Source: Lysobacter soyae
Lineage (GTDB): Bacteria; Pseudomonadota; Gammaproteobacteria; Xanthomonadales; Xanthomonadaceae
Reading direction: 5' to 3'
Length of the DNA stretch: 64,000 bases
NCBI RefSeq assembly: GCF_019551435.1
Contig: NZ_CP080544.1
Span: 1,798,001 to 1,862,000 of the forward strand
The position numbers and the translations under genes are program-made. The notes beneath the pieces were generated by a model, which was not told the DNA's origin, made no database searches, and worked only from the letters and a program-made list of their open reading frames with translations. Below are positions 18,354 to 29,419 of this stretch, in pieces (the stretch's first letter is position 1; every line of letters starts with the position of its first letter).

Positions 18354-19220
18354 ATGGCTTTTCTTGATACCCAGCCCGCCTTGGGCTATGCCTTGGCGGC
18401 GGGCTTGGGTGCCTGCGTCGGCAGTTTCATCAATGTGGTGGTGTTGCGCCTTCCCTTGCGCATGCAATGGGAATGGCGCAAGGAAGCGCGGGAAATCCTG
18501 GAGATTCCGGAAGTCTACGAGCCCGCACCACCCGGTATCGCGGTCGAGCCATCGCATTGTCCACATTGCAAAGCCAAGCTCTCTTGGTACGAAAACATTC
18601 CGCTGTTGAGTTGGATCGCCTTGCGCGGCAAGTGCCGCCACTGCCACGCACCGATTTCAAAGCAGTATCCGCTGGTTGAACTGGTGACCTTGCTGTTGTC
18701 TTTGGTCTGTGTGTGGCGCTTCGGTTTCGGCTGGCAGGGCTTTGGTGCTTTGGTGTTCACCTGGTCGCTGGTTGCCGCCGTGGGCATTGATGCCAAGCAT
18801 CAGTTGTTGCCGGACGTCATCACCCTGCCCCTGCTATGGCTTGGGCTATTGGCCGCCACAGACAGTCTGTACGTGACGCCGAAGAAAGCCATCATGGGCG
18901 CAGCCGTGGGTTACGTGGTGCTTTGGTTGGTGTGGTGGTTGTACAAACAATTCACCGGTAAGAACGGCTTGGGCGGGGGCGACTTCAAGCTGCTTGCCGC
19001 CATCGGCGCTTGGACCGGCACCGCCGGTTTGTTCCCCACCATCCTGCTTTCCTCGTTTGTCGGCGCGGTGCTGGGTTCCATCTCACTGAAACTGCAGCAA
19101 CGCGGCTACGACACGCGCATTTCCTTCGGTCCTTATCTTGCAGTGGCTGGGTGGATCGTGTTCATGTGGGGGCCGGAGTTGGTGGCCTGGTACTACAACA
19201 CGATGGGCTTCAGGCGCTGA
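18354..19220 (+). CDS. pilD: prepilin peptidase / N-methyltransferase PilD
   Basis: The 288-residue inner membrane aspartyl protease removes the pilin leader and methylates the new N-terminal Phe. The cytoplasmic loop has the tetracysteine zinc site, Cys69, Cys72, Cys94 and Cys97. The catalytic aspartates are Asp146 in GIDAKHQLLPD and the Asp of GGGDFKLLA (~211). Eight or so membrane helices are visible. Its substrates include both pilins upstream. It shares the pilBCD-coaE order common in pseudomonads and xanthomonads. Confidence 0.96.
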   Translation: MAFLDTQPALGYALAAGLGACVGSFINVVVLRLPLRMQWEWRKEAREILEIPEVYEPAPPGIAVEPSHCPHCKAKLSWYENIPLLSWIALRGKCRHCHAPISKQYPLVELVTLLLSLVCVWRFGFGWQGFGALVFTWSLVAAVGIDAKHQLLPDVITLPLLWLGLLAATDSLYVTPKKAIMGAAVGYVVLWLVWWLYKQFTGKNGLGGGDFKLLAAIGAWTGTAGLFPTILLSSFVGAVLGSISLKLQQRGYDTRISFGPYLAVAGWIVFMWGPELVAWYYNTMGFRR

Positions 19221-19221
19221 C

Positions 19222-19839
19222 ATGGATCGTTTCGTCGTCGCGGTCACCGGCGGCATCGCGTCTGGGAAAACCGCCTTTGCGGATGCGTTACATCGTTTAG
19301 GTGCCGATTTGATCGATGCGGATGTTGTCGCGCGCGAAGTGGTCGAACCGGGATCCGAAGCCCTCACGCGTATCGCAGAGCACTTCGGCCCCGAGTTGCT
19401 GTTGCCGGATGGCCGAATGGACCGCGTCGCGATGCGCGCACGTGTCTTCGCCGATGAAGACGCGCGCACGTGGCTGGAAGGCTTGCTGCATCCGTTGATT
19501 CGCGCCCGCATGCAAGCAATGGCTGCCGCGTCCGACGCGCCTTACGTTGTGGTGGTGATTCCACTGCTGGCAGAAGGCGGCGGCCGTAAGAACTATCCGT
19601 GGGTCGAACGCATCGCCGTTGTCGACGTTCCGGAGTCGGTGCAGGCCGAACGATTGATGGCCCGCGACAAGGCCGACGCCGACATGGCGCGGAAAATGAT
19701 TGCGGCACAAGCTACACGCGCGCAGCGTTTGGCGATTGCCGATGACGTGGTCTCGAACACCTCGACTTTGGCGCGGCTGGAAGGCGTGGCGCGGAATTTG
19801 GATGTGTTGTATCGGAGTTTGGCGGTTGTTGGGGTTTGA
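19222..19839 (+). CDS. coaE: dephospho-CoA kinase
   Basis: The 205-residue protein starts at the ATG at 19222, one base after the pilD stop; a longer upstream frame would overlap pilD. It catalyses the last step of CoA synthesis, phosphorylation of the ribose 3'-OH. The P-loop is GGIASGKT (10-17), followed by DADVVAREVVEPG, which contacts the adenine end. The lid region has ARDKADADMARKMIAAQ. Length matches the family (about 200-206). A composite palindromic repeat begins three bases after its stop. Confidence 0.94.
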   Translation: MDRFVVAVTGGIASGKTAFADALHRLGADLIDADVVAREVVEPGSEALTRIAEHFGPELLLPDGRMDRVAMRARVFADEDARTWLEGLLHPLIRARMQAMAAASDAPYVVVVIPLLAEGGGRKNYPWVERIAVVDVPESVQAERLMARDKADADMARKMIAAQATRAQRLAIADDVVSNTSTLARLEGVARNLDVLYRSLAVVGV

Positions 19840-19841
19840 AG

Positions 19842-19953
19842 AGCGCCTAATCCGGCGCTTCGCGCCACCTTCTCCATCGAAGATGGAGAAGGGAGAAGCT
19901 TTCCCTTCTCCACGCAGTGGAGAAGGTGCCCCTTCAGGGGCGGATGAGGCGCT
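19842..19953. repeat. REP-like composite palindromic element (copy 3)
   Basis: The left unit is AGCGCCTAATCCGGCGC-ttcg-CGCCACCTTCTCCATC and the right unit ends GTGGAGAAGGTGCCCC, CGGATGAGGCGCT. The two units are inverted and carry different internal G/C stems. It fills most of the gap between coaE and the Nudix-ThiE gene. Confidence 0.87.
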
Positions 19954-19983
19954 TCTAAAGGCGCTTCCAAAGGCCACCCAAAA

Positions 19984-21009
19984 ATGATCCACGTCATGGC
20001 CGCCCTAATCACCGACCCCAAAGGTCGAATCCTCATGGCCCGCCGTTTGATCGGCCGAGATTTCGCTGGCTACTGGGAATTCCCCGGCGGCAAGGTCGAT
20101 CCCGGAGAATCCCCCGAAGCCGCGCTCGCCCGTGAGTTGAAAGAAGAGCTGGGCATCAATGCCCGCATCGACGAAGCGGTGATGTTGGTTCCGCAACACG
20201 CGCCCAAAGCGCTCAAGCTCGATGTGCGTTGGGTGCGGCATTGGACCGGCACACCTAAGGGATTGGATGGCCAAGCATTGGCCTGGGTGCCCCGAGCGAA
20301 GTTAAACCAGTACGCAGTGCCGCCACCGGATGTCCCGGTGATTGCCCATTTGCTGACACCCGATTTGGTGTGGATCACGCCGGCGCTTGAGGATGTCGGC
20401 GGGTGGGACGCGTGGTTGTTGGAATTGCAGCGCGTGTTGGCGCTCGAGGTGAAGCGGGTGCAGTTGCGGCCTTGGAAGAGCGCCTCATCCGCCCCTGACG
20501 GGGCACCTTCTCCACTGCGTGGAGAAGGGTTGGATTTCCCCCTCTCCATCTCTGATGGAGAGGGTGGCGCGAACGCGCCGGGTGAGGCGCTCCTCGCCCT
20601 CCAATTCGCCATCGCCCTCTGCAAATCCGCCCAAGCCGACGTCGCCCTAAACGGCAACCTCGATCTCGCCCTAGCACTCGATTGCGGACTGCATCTCAAA
20701 TCCCATCAACTCGCAACGACTGACATCGAAGCCTTTAAATCACAGAACCTCCCCGTCAGCGCCTCTTGCCACAACGCCGACGAGTTACAGCGCGCGCACG
20801 CGCTCGGTTGCACTTATGCCCTGCTCGGCCCTGTCGCGCGGACACAAAGCCATCCCAACACGCCGCCCATCGGCTGGCCTGAATTCTTCAACATCCGCGG
20901 GCACGCGCCCGCACTTCCTACTTATGCGTTGGGCGGCATGACACCCGCGCACATCGCCCTAGCGCGCAGTTATGGCGCGCAGGGCATCGCAACGATCAGC
21001 GGGATTTGA
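19984..21009 (+). CDS. mutT: Nudix hydrolase (MutT-like) fused to a thiamine-phosphate-synthase-like domain
   Basis: The 341-residue protein has an N-terminal MutT domain (1-~135) with the full Nudix box between residues 36 and 58: GGKVDPGE, then ARELKEELGI. This would hydrolyse 8-oxo-dGTP. The C-terminal domain (~205-341) resembles the ThiE TIM barrel, with SASCHNADELQRAHALGC, YALLGPVARTQSH and YALGGMTPAHIALA. Such Nudix-ThiE fusions are known in gammaproteobacteria and probably do not make thiamine. Residues ~166-203 are the translation of a palindromic repeat (copy 4) placed exactly in the interdomain linker, in frame. The C-terminal domain role is uncertain. Confidence 0.88.
   Translation: MIHVMAALITDPKGRILMARRLIGRDFAGYWEFPGGKVDPGESPEAALARELKEELGINARIDEAVMLVPQHAPKALKLDVRWVRHWTGTPKGLDGQALAWVPRAKLNQYAVPPPDVPVIAHLLTPDLVWITPALEDVGGWDAWLLELQRVLALEVKRVQLRPWKSASSAPDGAPSPLRGEGLDFPLSISDGEGGANAPGEALLALQFAIALCKSAQADVALNGNLDLALALDCGLHLKSHQLATTDIEAFKSQNLPVSASCHNADELQRAHALGCTYALLGPVARTQSHPNTPPIGWPEFFNIRGHAPALPTYALGGMTPAHIALARSYGAQGIATISGI
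20479..20591. repeat. REP-like composite palindromic element inside the Nudix-ThiE gene (copy 4)
   Basis: The left unit is AGCGCCTCATCCGCCCC-tgac-GGGGCACCTTCTCCAC and the right unit CCTCTCCATC...GATGGAGAGG, then GGTGAGGCGCT. The reading frame passes through the whole element without a stop and resumes a recognisable ThiE-like domain, so it is predicted to be translated. Confidence 0.9.
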
Positions 21010-21134
21010 GTGGTTCGGAAGGAGACGGCCTTCTTGGAACTACTAACGAGATAGCTTCCGCTCGTCGATCCCGCAGATTGGGTCTACCTGACCGGGTCTT
21101 ACGCAAAAAGAATTAACTTATCCTTGGAAACACC

Positions 21135-21350
21135 ATGGCATTCCGCATCCAACCGCTTCGGTTCATTCTGGTCCTGCTGGCAATTTTTGCTTCAGGCCTT
21201 GCCGTGTACTTCATCGGTGGCCTGCTTCTATCCAAAACCATTGCAATCATTCTTGCATTGAGTTGGATCGCTTTGGGATCACCGTTTTTGGCGCGCGCAC
21301 TACTGCGATCGCGCCAGCCCTACCCTGGCAGATTCTATATTTTTACTTAG
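21135..21350 (+). CDS. small two-helix membrane protein, unknown function
   Basis: The 71-residue frame has an ATG preceded by TTGGAAA. It starts MAFRIQPLRFILVLLAIFAS and has two hydrophobic segments (~8-30 and ~33-50), followed by a basic tail ending RSRQPYPGRFYIFT. No family is recognised. The next gene is convergent and overlaps its end by eight bases. Base composition is more AT-rich than the flanking housekeeping genes. Confidence 0.5.
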   Translation: MAFRIQPLRFILVLLAIFASGLAVYFIGGLLLSKTIAIILALSWIALGSPFLARALLRSRQPYPGRFYIFT

Positions 21351-21558
21351 CGGACAGAACTGATTTTCTTTTTGCACTATGCCATTTGAGCAAGATGTGC
21401 ATTCCCAGCGCGTAAAACAATGCCGCAAACGTAATTGCGCCGAAGTGCGCATTCAAATCAAATGTGTCACCCGAGATCTTGTAAAACAGAATCAAGAACC
21501 AGCTCAGGCCGAATCCGAATACTGACGCCATGCAAATGGCAATGATCAGATTTTTCAA
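21343..21558 (-). CDS. small two-helix membrane protein, unknown function
   Basis: The 71-residue frame starts with TTG after AGAGGG at a spacing of four. Hydrophobic segments lie at ~3-25 and ~40-58 and the tail is basic (KWHSAKRKSVLSAK). It is convergent with the gene at 21135 and overlaps it slightly. No family recognised. The good ribosome site and clear helices argue for a real gene, but it is short. Confidence 0.45.
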   Translation of the reverse strand: MKNLIIAICMASVFGFGLSWFLILFYKISGDTFDLNAHFGAITFAALFYALGMHILLKWHSAKRKSVLSAK

Positions 21559-21837
21559 TGTACCCTCTTGGACTAATACGCAAAGTCTGAATATACCGAA
21601 GCACGAATAATAGAGAATAGCGCCGCTTTTCTACCTCAATCGCGGTCTGGATTCGGATTTTTCCTACAGTTCTTATTTGATTGAAAAGACACAATCATTT
21701 AAAGCGCTAATGCAAAAAGCTGCATCAGCGAACGAGAATATTCCCCTTATGGCAAGGCTTGGCTTTTCTGGTTTTTGCCGTGTATCTCGTAGTTGGCGGC
21801 TCGGCCGAACCTTGTTTCAGTTTGTCGGGAGATGCAA
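21559..21837. other. 279-base AT-rich gap without recognisable gene
   Basis: It separates two small membrane protein genes transcribed away from each other, so promoters for both should be here. I see no confident promoter pair, repeat or RNA. Confidence 0.4.
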
Positions 21838-22026
21838 ATGAAGAAGACTGTCTTTTCGATGACTGTTTGGGCGATGGTCATGACCGGCATCGCCTACTTC
21901 GCCCTACCCTCGTACGCCGGGCAATTGGTGGCGTCTTGTGTTTTTGGTATGGCGTGGGGAATCACCACTGGCGCGATTTTGTATTTCAGCTTAAAGCTGA
22001 TTCGGGCGTTGGTTGCGCGTGGTTGA
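21838..22026 (+). CDS. small two-helix membrane protein, unknown function
   Basis: The start is the ATG at 21838 (MKKTVFSMTVWAMVMTG, 62 residues), because CGGGAGA lies about six bases upstream; an earlier ATG in frame has no such site. Two hydrophobic helices (~5-22 and ~27-52) make up nearly the whole protein. It ends ALVARG. No family is recognised. A single-unit palindromic repeat follows within 30 bases. Confidence 0.5.
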   Translation: MKKTVFSMTVWAMVMTGIAYFALPSYAGQLVASCVFGMAWGITTGAILYFSLKLIRALVARG

Positions 22027-22054
22027 TTAGAACGAGACGCTGCTCAGAGCTAAG

Positions 22055-22104
22055 AGCGCCTCATCCCCCCTTTGGGGGCACCTTCTCCACTTTTTGGAGA
22101 AGGG
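22055..22104. repeat. REP-like palindromic element, single unit (copy 5)
   Basis: AGCGCCTCATCCCCCC-ttt-GGGGGGCACCTTCTCC with a second stem TCTCCA/TGGAGA and ending AGAAGGG. Only one of the two inverted units is present. Confidence 0.8.
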
Positions 22105-22207
22105 AGGAAAGAGCACGCGGCGCGGTCGGTGTAATCTTTTTAGGCGGCTGGGTCGGCGACAATTTCTTTCCAGCTCGAATTTCTGATCTTTGAGATGAGC
22201 ACTCTGC

Positions 22208-22456
22208 ATGAAGCGATTTGAGTTCAAAACAGCCAAGCTTTCAAGATTGATCGCTGCAGCCATCTGCTTCGGGCTGATTTTTTACGTGATGCTCAAGTTC
22301 GGATTCAAACAGACTCGCGGCACCGTAGCGAAATCACTGCTTGCTGGCGCACTGTTTTCCTTTGGTATGTGGTTCATTTCGAGCCTGTTTTCAAAACAGG
22401 GGACGCTCAATAATCGCTTGATGCGAGATCGCTCCAAAACTCATCAGAACTTCTGA
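22208..22456 (+). CDS. small two-helix membrane protein, unknown function
   Basis: An 82-residue frame, MKRFEFKTAKLSRLIAAAIC at the start. Two hydrophobic helices (~13-32 and ~43-62) are separated by a basic loop (FKQTRGTVAK). The tail is polar (NNRLMRDRSKTHQNF). It has the same general layout as the three preceding small genes but no obvious sequence identity. No family recognised. Confidence 0.5.
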   Translation: MKRFEFKTAKLSRLIAAAICFGLIFYVMLKFGFKQTRGTVAKSLLAGALFSFGMWFISSLFSKQGTLNNRLMRDRSKTHQNF

Positions 22457-22541
22457 CGTACGCGAGGCGGATCGAAGCCGCTCGCGGGCTGATGACACGC
22501 ATATCCCGAGCTTGATGGAAGTTTCGGGAGCCTGCTTTGAA

Positions 22542-22566
22542 GGCGCGCGTCCGAGGGACGCGCGCC
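22542..22566. terminator. strong hairpin downstream of secA
   Basis: An 11-bp perfect stem, GGCGCGCGTCC and GGACGCGCGCC, with a three-base loop, lies 12 bases past the secA stop. No T-run follows, so it may be an mRNA-stabilising or weak termination structure. Confidence 0.45.
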
Positions 22567-22578
22567 AGACGCCCTAAA

Positions 22579-25305
<2,727 letters not shown>

Positions 25306-25340
25306 GAACTTGTTCTGTTTCCTGAGGAATTCCGGACCAA

Positions 25341-25365
25341 TAAAAAAGGGCGCAATGCGCCCTTT
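25341..25365 (-). terminator. terminator between the M23 peptidase gene and secA
   Basis: Stem GGGCGC/GCGCCC with a three-base loop is followed, on the minus strand, by six T. It ends the M23 peptidase transcript, about 70 bases past its stop and 36 bases before the secA ATG. This leaves very little room for a separate secA promoter. Confidence 0.85.
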
Positions 25366-25436
25366 CATGGCTAGCCTATTGTAGCTGGGGCCGCCACTGC
25401 CTGTATGCAAGGCCGACCGCACCGCCACATTAAGCT

Positions 25437-26381
25437 TTATCCATGCGCCACGGCGCGGTTGTTCTGCGACTGCAAGAACGGTGTCGGATTGACGTAGGCG
25501 CCGTTTTTCCAGACTTCCAGGTGCACGTGGACGCCGGTGGAACGGCCGGTCGAGCCGGCTTTCGCCACGGCTTGGCCTTTGCGCACCAGGTCGCCCACTT
25601 GTTTGATCAGCGCCGAATTGTGCGCATAGCGGGTGACATAGCCGTTGCCGTGATCCACTTCGATGACATTGCCGTAGCCGGTGCGGACACCGGCAAAGCT
25701 GACCACACCATCGGCCACCGCAAACACCGGATCGCCGTAATCGGCGCTGAAATCAATGCCCTTATGGAACTGTCCACCGGCACCGAACGGATCAGCGCGC
25801 AGACCGAAACTCGACGTGATGATCGGGCTGTTGGTAGGCGAACGTGAAGGCAGGAAGCGCGAGGCGGCCATATTCGAGCTGAGCAGGTTTTGCAGCACTT
25901 CCAACTGGGCACCGGTGCTTTGCAGCTGGGCTTGCGTGCTATCGAGGCTCTTGCTGAAAGCTTCCGGCGGAATGTCGAACGCCGGGCCACCACCACCGGT
26001 ACCGACCGGTTGATCGAAGTTGAATTCGCCGCCTTCGAGGCCGCTGGTCTCCACCAAGCGCTTGCCGAGGGCATTGAGGCGGGTGGCGTCTGCCTGCATT
26101 TCCGCAAGGCGTGCCGACATCGCATTCAATTCACGCTGGGCATTCTTGCGCGTCAGTTCGATTTGATGGGATTGCTGGGCTTGCAGGCTGCGCAACTTCA
26201 GGACTTCGCCCTGTTGCACACTGAATTGAATGCCGAAGCCGGCCAGGAGGCCCATGCCCAACAAGGCGCCGCCGGCCCACAACGGGCGTTGCGAAATGGC
26301 TTTGGCGGCTTGTTGCACCTTCGGTGTCACGAAGGTTTCGGTAAAGTAGTTGAATTGTTTCTGGATGCGCGATGTCTTCAC
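25437..26381 (-). CDS. M23 family metallopeptidase (LytM-type) with N-terminal membrane anchor
   Basis: The 314-residue protein starts at the GTG at 26381, five bases after AAGGA ([13 protein letters not shown]). A membrane helix is at ~32-52 ([20 protein letters not shown]), then a coiled coil (~60-110). The C-terminal LytM domain has the zinc ligands HKGIDFSAD and HVHLEV. It cuts peptidoglycan peptide cross-links in the periplasm, or activates amidases if degenerate; here the ligands look intact. It lies between lpxC/dciA and secA as in other xanthomonads. Its start overlaps the divergent dciA start by ten bases. Confidence 0.9.
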   Translation of the reverse strand: MKTSRIQKQFNYFTETFVTPKVQQAAKAISQRPLWAGGALLGMGLLAGFGIQFSVQQGEVLKLRSLQAQQSHQIELTRKNAQRELNAMSARLAEMQADATRLNALGKRLVETSGLEGGEFNFDQPVGTGGGGPAFDIPPEAFSKSLDSTQAQLQSTGAQLEVLQNLLSSNMAASRFLPSRSPTNSPIITSSFGLRADPFGAGGQFHKGIDFSADYGDPVFAVADGVVSFAGVRTGYGNVIEVDHGNGYVTRYAHNSALIKQVGDLVRKGQAVAKAGSTGRSTGVHVHLEVWKNGAYVNPTPFLQSQNNRAVAHG

Positions 26382-26839
26382 GAAATTCCTTTGGTTCGGG
26401 TTCGCCCCCCCGCCCTGCGCGTAAACCGCGGAACGTGGTGGACGTGGCCATGCAATCGGCGTTGGCGGATCCGCTTCGTCGTGCCGCATGGCTTGGCAAA
26501 GTGGGTCTGCAACTGTCGACGGCATTGCCCCGCGAGTTGGTCGCGCATGCGCGCTTTGCCAATATCGAAGGGCGGACCTTGGTGTATTTGGTGGATGGGC
26601 CGGTTTGGGCGAATCGCTTGCGGCTTTCGGCGGAGCCAATTATTGCTTCTGCCCGTTCCGTCGGGCTGGATGTTGCGGAGCTCAAGGTGCGGGTGGCACG
26701 CAATCCGTTTCCGGTACCCCCATCTGCCAGCGGCCGGGCGCAACCGCCCTTGCCTGCCAGCGAACGAACAGCGCTACGCACCATCCGTCACCTGTTGGCC
26801 GACGCACAGAAGCGAGGCCACGAATCCGATAACAGCTGA
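26372..26839 (+). CDS. dciA: DciA-like DUF721 protein, replicative helicase loader
   Basis: The 155-residue protein matches DUF721. Its KH-like core has ALADPLRRAAWLGKVGLQLS, then LVAHARFANIEGRTLVYLVD and VWANRLRLSAEPI. DciA loads DnaB helicase in bacteria without DnaC. The C-terminal ~50 residues are proline-rich and disordered-looking. It is the only rightward gene between mraZ and secA. The chosen ATG at 26372 has a weak ribosome site (GGATG). Its 5' end overlaps the M23 gene, transcribed the other way, so each promoter must lie in the other's coding sequence. A later start at ~26450 is possible. Confidence 0.83.
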   Translation: MSSRNSFGSGSPPRPARKPRNVVDVAMQSALADPLRRAAWLGKVGLQLSTALPRELVAHARFANIEGRTLVYLVDGPVWANRLRLSAEPIIASARSVGLDVAELKVRVARNPFPVPPSASGRAQPPLPASERTALRTIRHLLADAQKRGHESDNS

Positions 26840-26947
26840 CCGCGGTTACCGGAGCCGTGCCATGTTAGCGGCGGTTTCCGTACGGGGTGTTAAGGAAGGC
26901 TTAAAGTGTGAACGGGGTGTGAAGATGAATGCGGAGGAGAGGGGTGA

Positions 26948-26997
26948 AGCGCCTCATCCGCCCCTTCGGGGCACCTTCTCCACTTACGCGGAGAAGG
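26948..26997. repeat. REP-like palindromic element, single unit (copy 6)
   Basis: AGCGCCTCATCCGCCCC-ttc-GGGGCACCTTCTCC followed by GGAGAAGG. It ends five bases before the lpxC stop codon, in the gap between the convergent dciA and lpxC genes. Confidence 0.85.
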
Positions 26998-27001
26998 AAA
27001 A

Positions 27002-27922
27002 TCAAGCCACCACCAAGTTGGGGTAGATGCCCGCCACCGTCGCAGGCGCCTGGTTGGCGTCCTCAAACGTCACAATCTCCCAAGCACTGACATCGGCCAG
27101 CACCGCGCGGACCAGACGATTGTTCAAGGCATGGCCGGATTTGAAGCCGGTGTAGGCGCCCAACACTTGATGGCCGGTGAGGTAGAGATCGCCCACGGCA
27201 TCGAGAATCTTGTGGCGGACGAATTCGTCCTGGTAACGCAGGCCGTCGTCATTGAGCACGCGGAATTCGTCCAGCACGATGGCGTTGTCCATCGAGCCGC
27301 CGAGGCCGAGGTTGCGCTCGCGCATGTATTCGAGGTCGCGCATGAAACCGAAGGTGCGCGCACGGCTCACTTCCTGGACGTAGGCGTTGCTCGAGAACTC
27401 GACCTCCGCGCGCGACAGCGACTGCGGTATGGCCGGATGATTGAAAACGACGGTGAAATCGAGCTTGAAGCCGTCGTAAGGTTCGAAGGCGGCGCGCTTG
27501 TCGCCCTCCGTCACTTCCACGGTCTTCTTGATTCGGATGAATTTCTTGGCTGCGTTCTGCTCGACGATGCCGGCGGATTGCAGCAGGAAAACGAACGGGC
27601 TCGAGGAGCCGTCCATGATCGGCACTTCCGGCGCCGACAGTTCGACAAAGACGTTGTCGATGCCCAGGCCCGCGAGTGCAGACAACAAATGTTCGACCGT
27701 CATCACACGGGCATCGCCCTTGATGAGACCCGTACAAAGGGTGGTTTCGCCGACCAGCTCGCCGCTGGCGGGGATCTCAACAACCGGGTTCATATCCACA
27801 CGACGAAACACCACGCCGGTATCCACCGGTGCGGGACGCAATGTGAGATAGACCTTTTCGCCGCCATGCAAACCGACGCCGGTGGCGCGGATGACATTCT
27901 TGAGCGTGCGTTGTTGAATCAT
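27002..27922 (-). CDS. lpxC: UDP-3-O-acyl-N-acetylglucosamine deacetylase LpxC
   Basis: The 306-residue zinc deacetylase catalyses the committed step of lipid A synthesis in the cytoplasm. The start is the ATG at 27922 ([19 protein letters not shown]), matching the family; E. coli has 305 residues. Zinc ligands are His78 in [13 protein letters not shown] and the His/Asp of [13 protein letters not shown]. The general acid/base His is in [11 protein letters not shown]. It follows ftsZ as in E. coli, separated by a terminator-like hairpin. Confidence 0.97.
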   Translation of the reverse strand: MIQQRTLKNVIRATGVGLHGGEKVYLTLRPAPVDTGVVFRRVDMNPVVEIPASGELVGETTLCTGLIKGDARVMTVEHLLSALAGLGIDNVFVELSAPEVPIMDGSSSPFVFLLQSAGIVEQNAAKKFIRIKKTVEVTEGDKRAAFEPYDGFKLDFTVVFNHPAIPQSLSRAEVEFSSNAYVQEVSRARTFGFMRDLEYMRERNLGLGGSMDNAIVLDEFRVLNDDGLRYQDEFVRHKILDAVGDLYLTGHQVLGAYTGFKSGHALNNRLVRAVLADVSAWEIVTFEDANQAPATVAGIYPNLVVA

Positions 27923-28006
27923 CGACGGGAATCGACCCTTGGGGGGCAGAAAGCTTAACACCAAAGCTTAAATCTGAACCCGTGAAGCTGAATGTGAGGA
28001 AAGTGC

Positions 28007-28039
28007 CAAAACCGGCCGCCAGCCGTGAGGCCGGCGGCC
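28007..28039 (-). terminator. terminator-like hairpin after ftsZ
   Basis: An 11-bp stem (arms GGCCGCCAGCC and GGCCGGCGGCC on the plus strand, one G-U pair) has a four-base loop. On the minus strand it is followed by GGTTTTGG. It lies 25 bases past the ftsZ stop and 85 bases before lpxC. The T-run is short, so read-through into lpxC is likely. Confidence 0.65.
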
Positions 28040-28063
28040 AAAAGAGAGGACAACTTTTCTAAA

Positions 28064-29323
28064 TCAATCTGCTTGGCGGCGCAGGAAAGCCGGGATGTTC
28101 AGGTAGTCGTTGGGGAGGTCGGCGATCGCCGGCGCTGCCGCTTCCGTGGTGCCCGTGCCGCGCTCACGCAGGCTGCGCGAGATGCTTTGGGTCGGGTTGT
28201 ACGGATCGGCGACATCGTCGATGGCCGTGGTCACGAATTGGCCGGTGGTACCGTCGCGCTTGGCTTCGGTTTGGCGAACCAGTTCGATTTTCGGCGCGCG
28301 CACGCGGCTGCTTTCACGTTCCATGCCATGGCCCTGCGACGGACGCACCGAACGGGCGGCAGCCGGGTTGAGGCCGGTGGCCACGACGGTGACGCGGACT
28401 TCGTCTTGCATGTCCGGATCCAACGAGGTGCCGATGATGACGGTGGCATCTTCCGATGCATAGTTTTCGATCGTGGCACCGATTTCGCTGAATTCGGAAA
28501 TGGTGAAATCCGGGCCTGCGGTGATGTTGACCAGGATGCCGTTGGCGCCCGACAGGTTGACGTCGTCGAGCAGCGGGTTTTGGATCGCGGCTTCCGCGGC
28601 GGCTTGGGCGCGGTCGTCGCCCTTGGCGATACCGGTACCCATCATGGCCAGACCCATTTCGCTCATCACGGTGCGGACGTCGGCGAAGTCGACGTTGATG
28701 ACACCCGGACGGACGATCAGATCGGCGATGCCTTGAACCGCACCTTGCAGCACGTCGTTGGCGGCGCGGAACGCTTGCACCATGGTGGCCGAGCGGCCGA
28801 GCACGGTGATCAGCTTTTCATTCGGAATGGTGATGAGCGAATCGACTTGTTGGGCCAGTTCTTCGATGCCCTTTTGCGCGGTTTGCATACGGCGCGGGCC
28901 TTCAAACGGGAACGGCTTGGTCACGACAGCGACGGTCAGGATGCCCATTTCTTTGGCCAATTGCGCTACCACCGGTGCCGCGCCGGTACCGGTGCCACCG
29001 CCCATGCCGGCGGTGATGAAGACCATGTCGGCGCCTTGCAACGCGTCCATGATGCGTTCGCGATCTTCCAATGCTGCTTGGCGGCCGACTTCCGGGTTGG
29101 CACCTGCGCCAAGACCCTTGGTGACGTTGCTGCCAAGTTGGAGATGCGTTTTGGCACCGATTTTTTTGATGGCTTGCGCGTCGGTGTTTGCCACCACGAA
29201 TTCCACGCCTTCCACTTGATTGGCAACCATGTGCGCGACGGCATTGCCACCGCCACCACCGACGCCAACCACCTTGATCACCGCATTCGGTGCAAGCTTT
29301 TCAACCAGTTCGAAGTGTCCCAT
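28064..29323 (-). CDS. ftsZ: cell division protein FtsZ
   Basis: This tubulin-like GTPase, 419 residues, forms the Z ring. It has [17 protein letters not shown] at the N-terminus and the tubulin signature [10 protein letters not shown]. The T7 catalytic loop [11 protein letters not shown] completes the active site. The C-terminal conserved peptide [14 protein letters not shown] binds FtsA and ZipA. A variable linker before it (~330-400) makes the protein longer than E. coli FtsZ (383). The ribosome site AGAGGA is eight bases upstream. A 96-base AT-rich leader separates it from ftsA. Confidence 0.98.
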   Translation of the reverse strand: MGHFELVEKLAPNAVIKVVGVGGGGGNAVAHMVANQVEGVEFVVANTDAQAIKKIGAKTHLQLGSNVTKGLGAGANPEVGRQAALEDRERIMDALQGADMVFITAGMGGGTGTGAAPVVAQLAKEMGILTVAVVTKPFPFEGPRRMQTAQKGIEELAQQVDSLITIPNEKLITVLGRSATMVQAFRAANDVLQGAVQGIADLIVRPGVINVDFADVRTVMSEMGLAMMGTGIAKGDDRAQAAAEAAIQNPLLDDVNLSGANGILVNITAGPDFTISEFSEIGATIENYASEDATVIIGTSLDPDMQDEVRVTVVATGLNPAAARSVRPSQGHGMERESSRVRAPKIELVRQTEAKRDGTTGQFVTTAIDDVADPYNPTQSISRSLRERGTGTTEAAAPAIADLPNDYLNIPAFLRRQAD

Positions 29324-29419
29324 TGTTGTGTCCTCTCGTTTTTAGTTTTGTTTATTGGTTTTTTTAAGTTGGGATGTTGCGTTGCCGTCCTGCCCTGCCC
29401 ACCGCTTTGTTGCTGAAAC

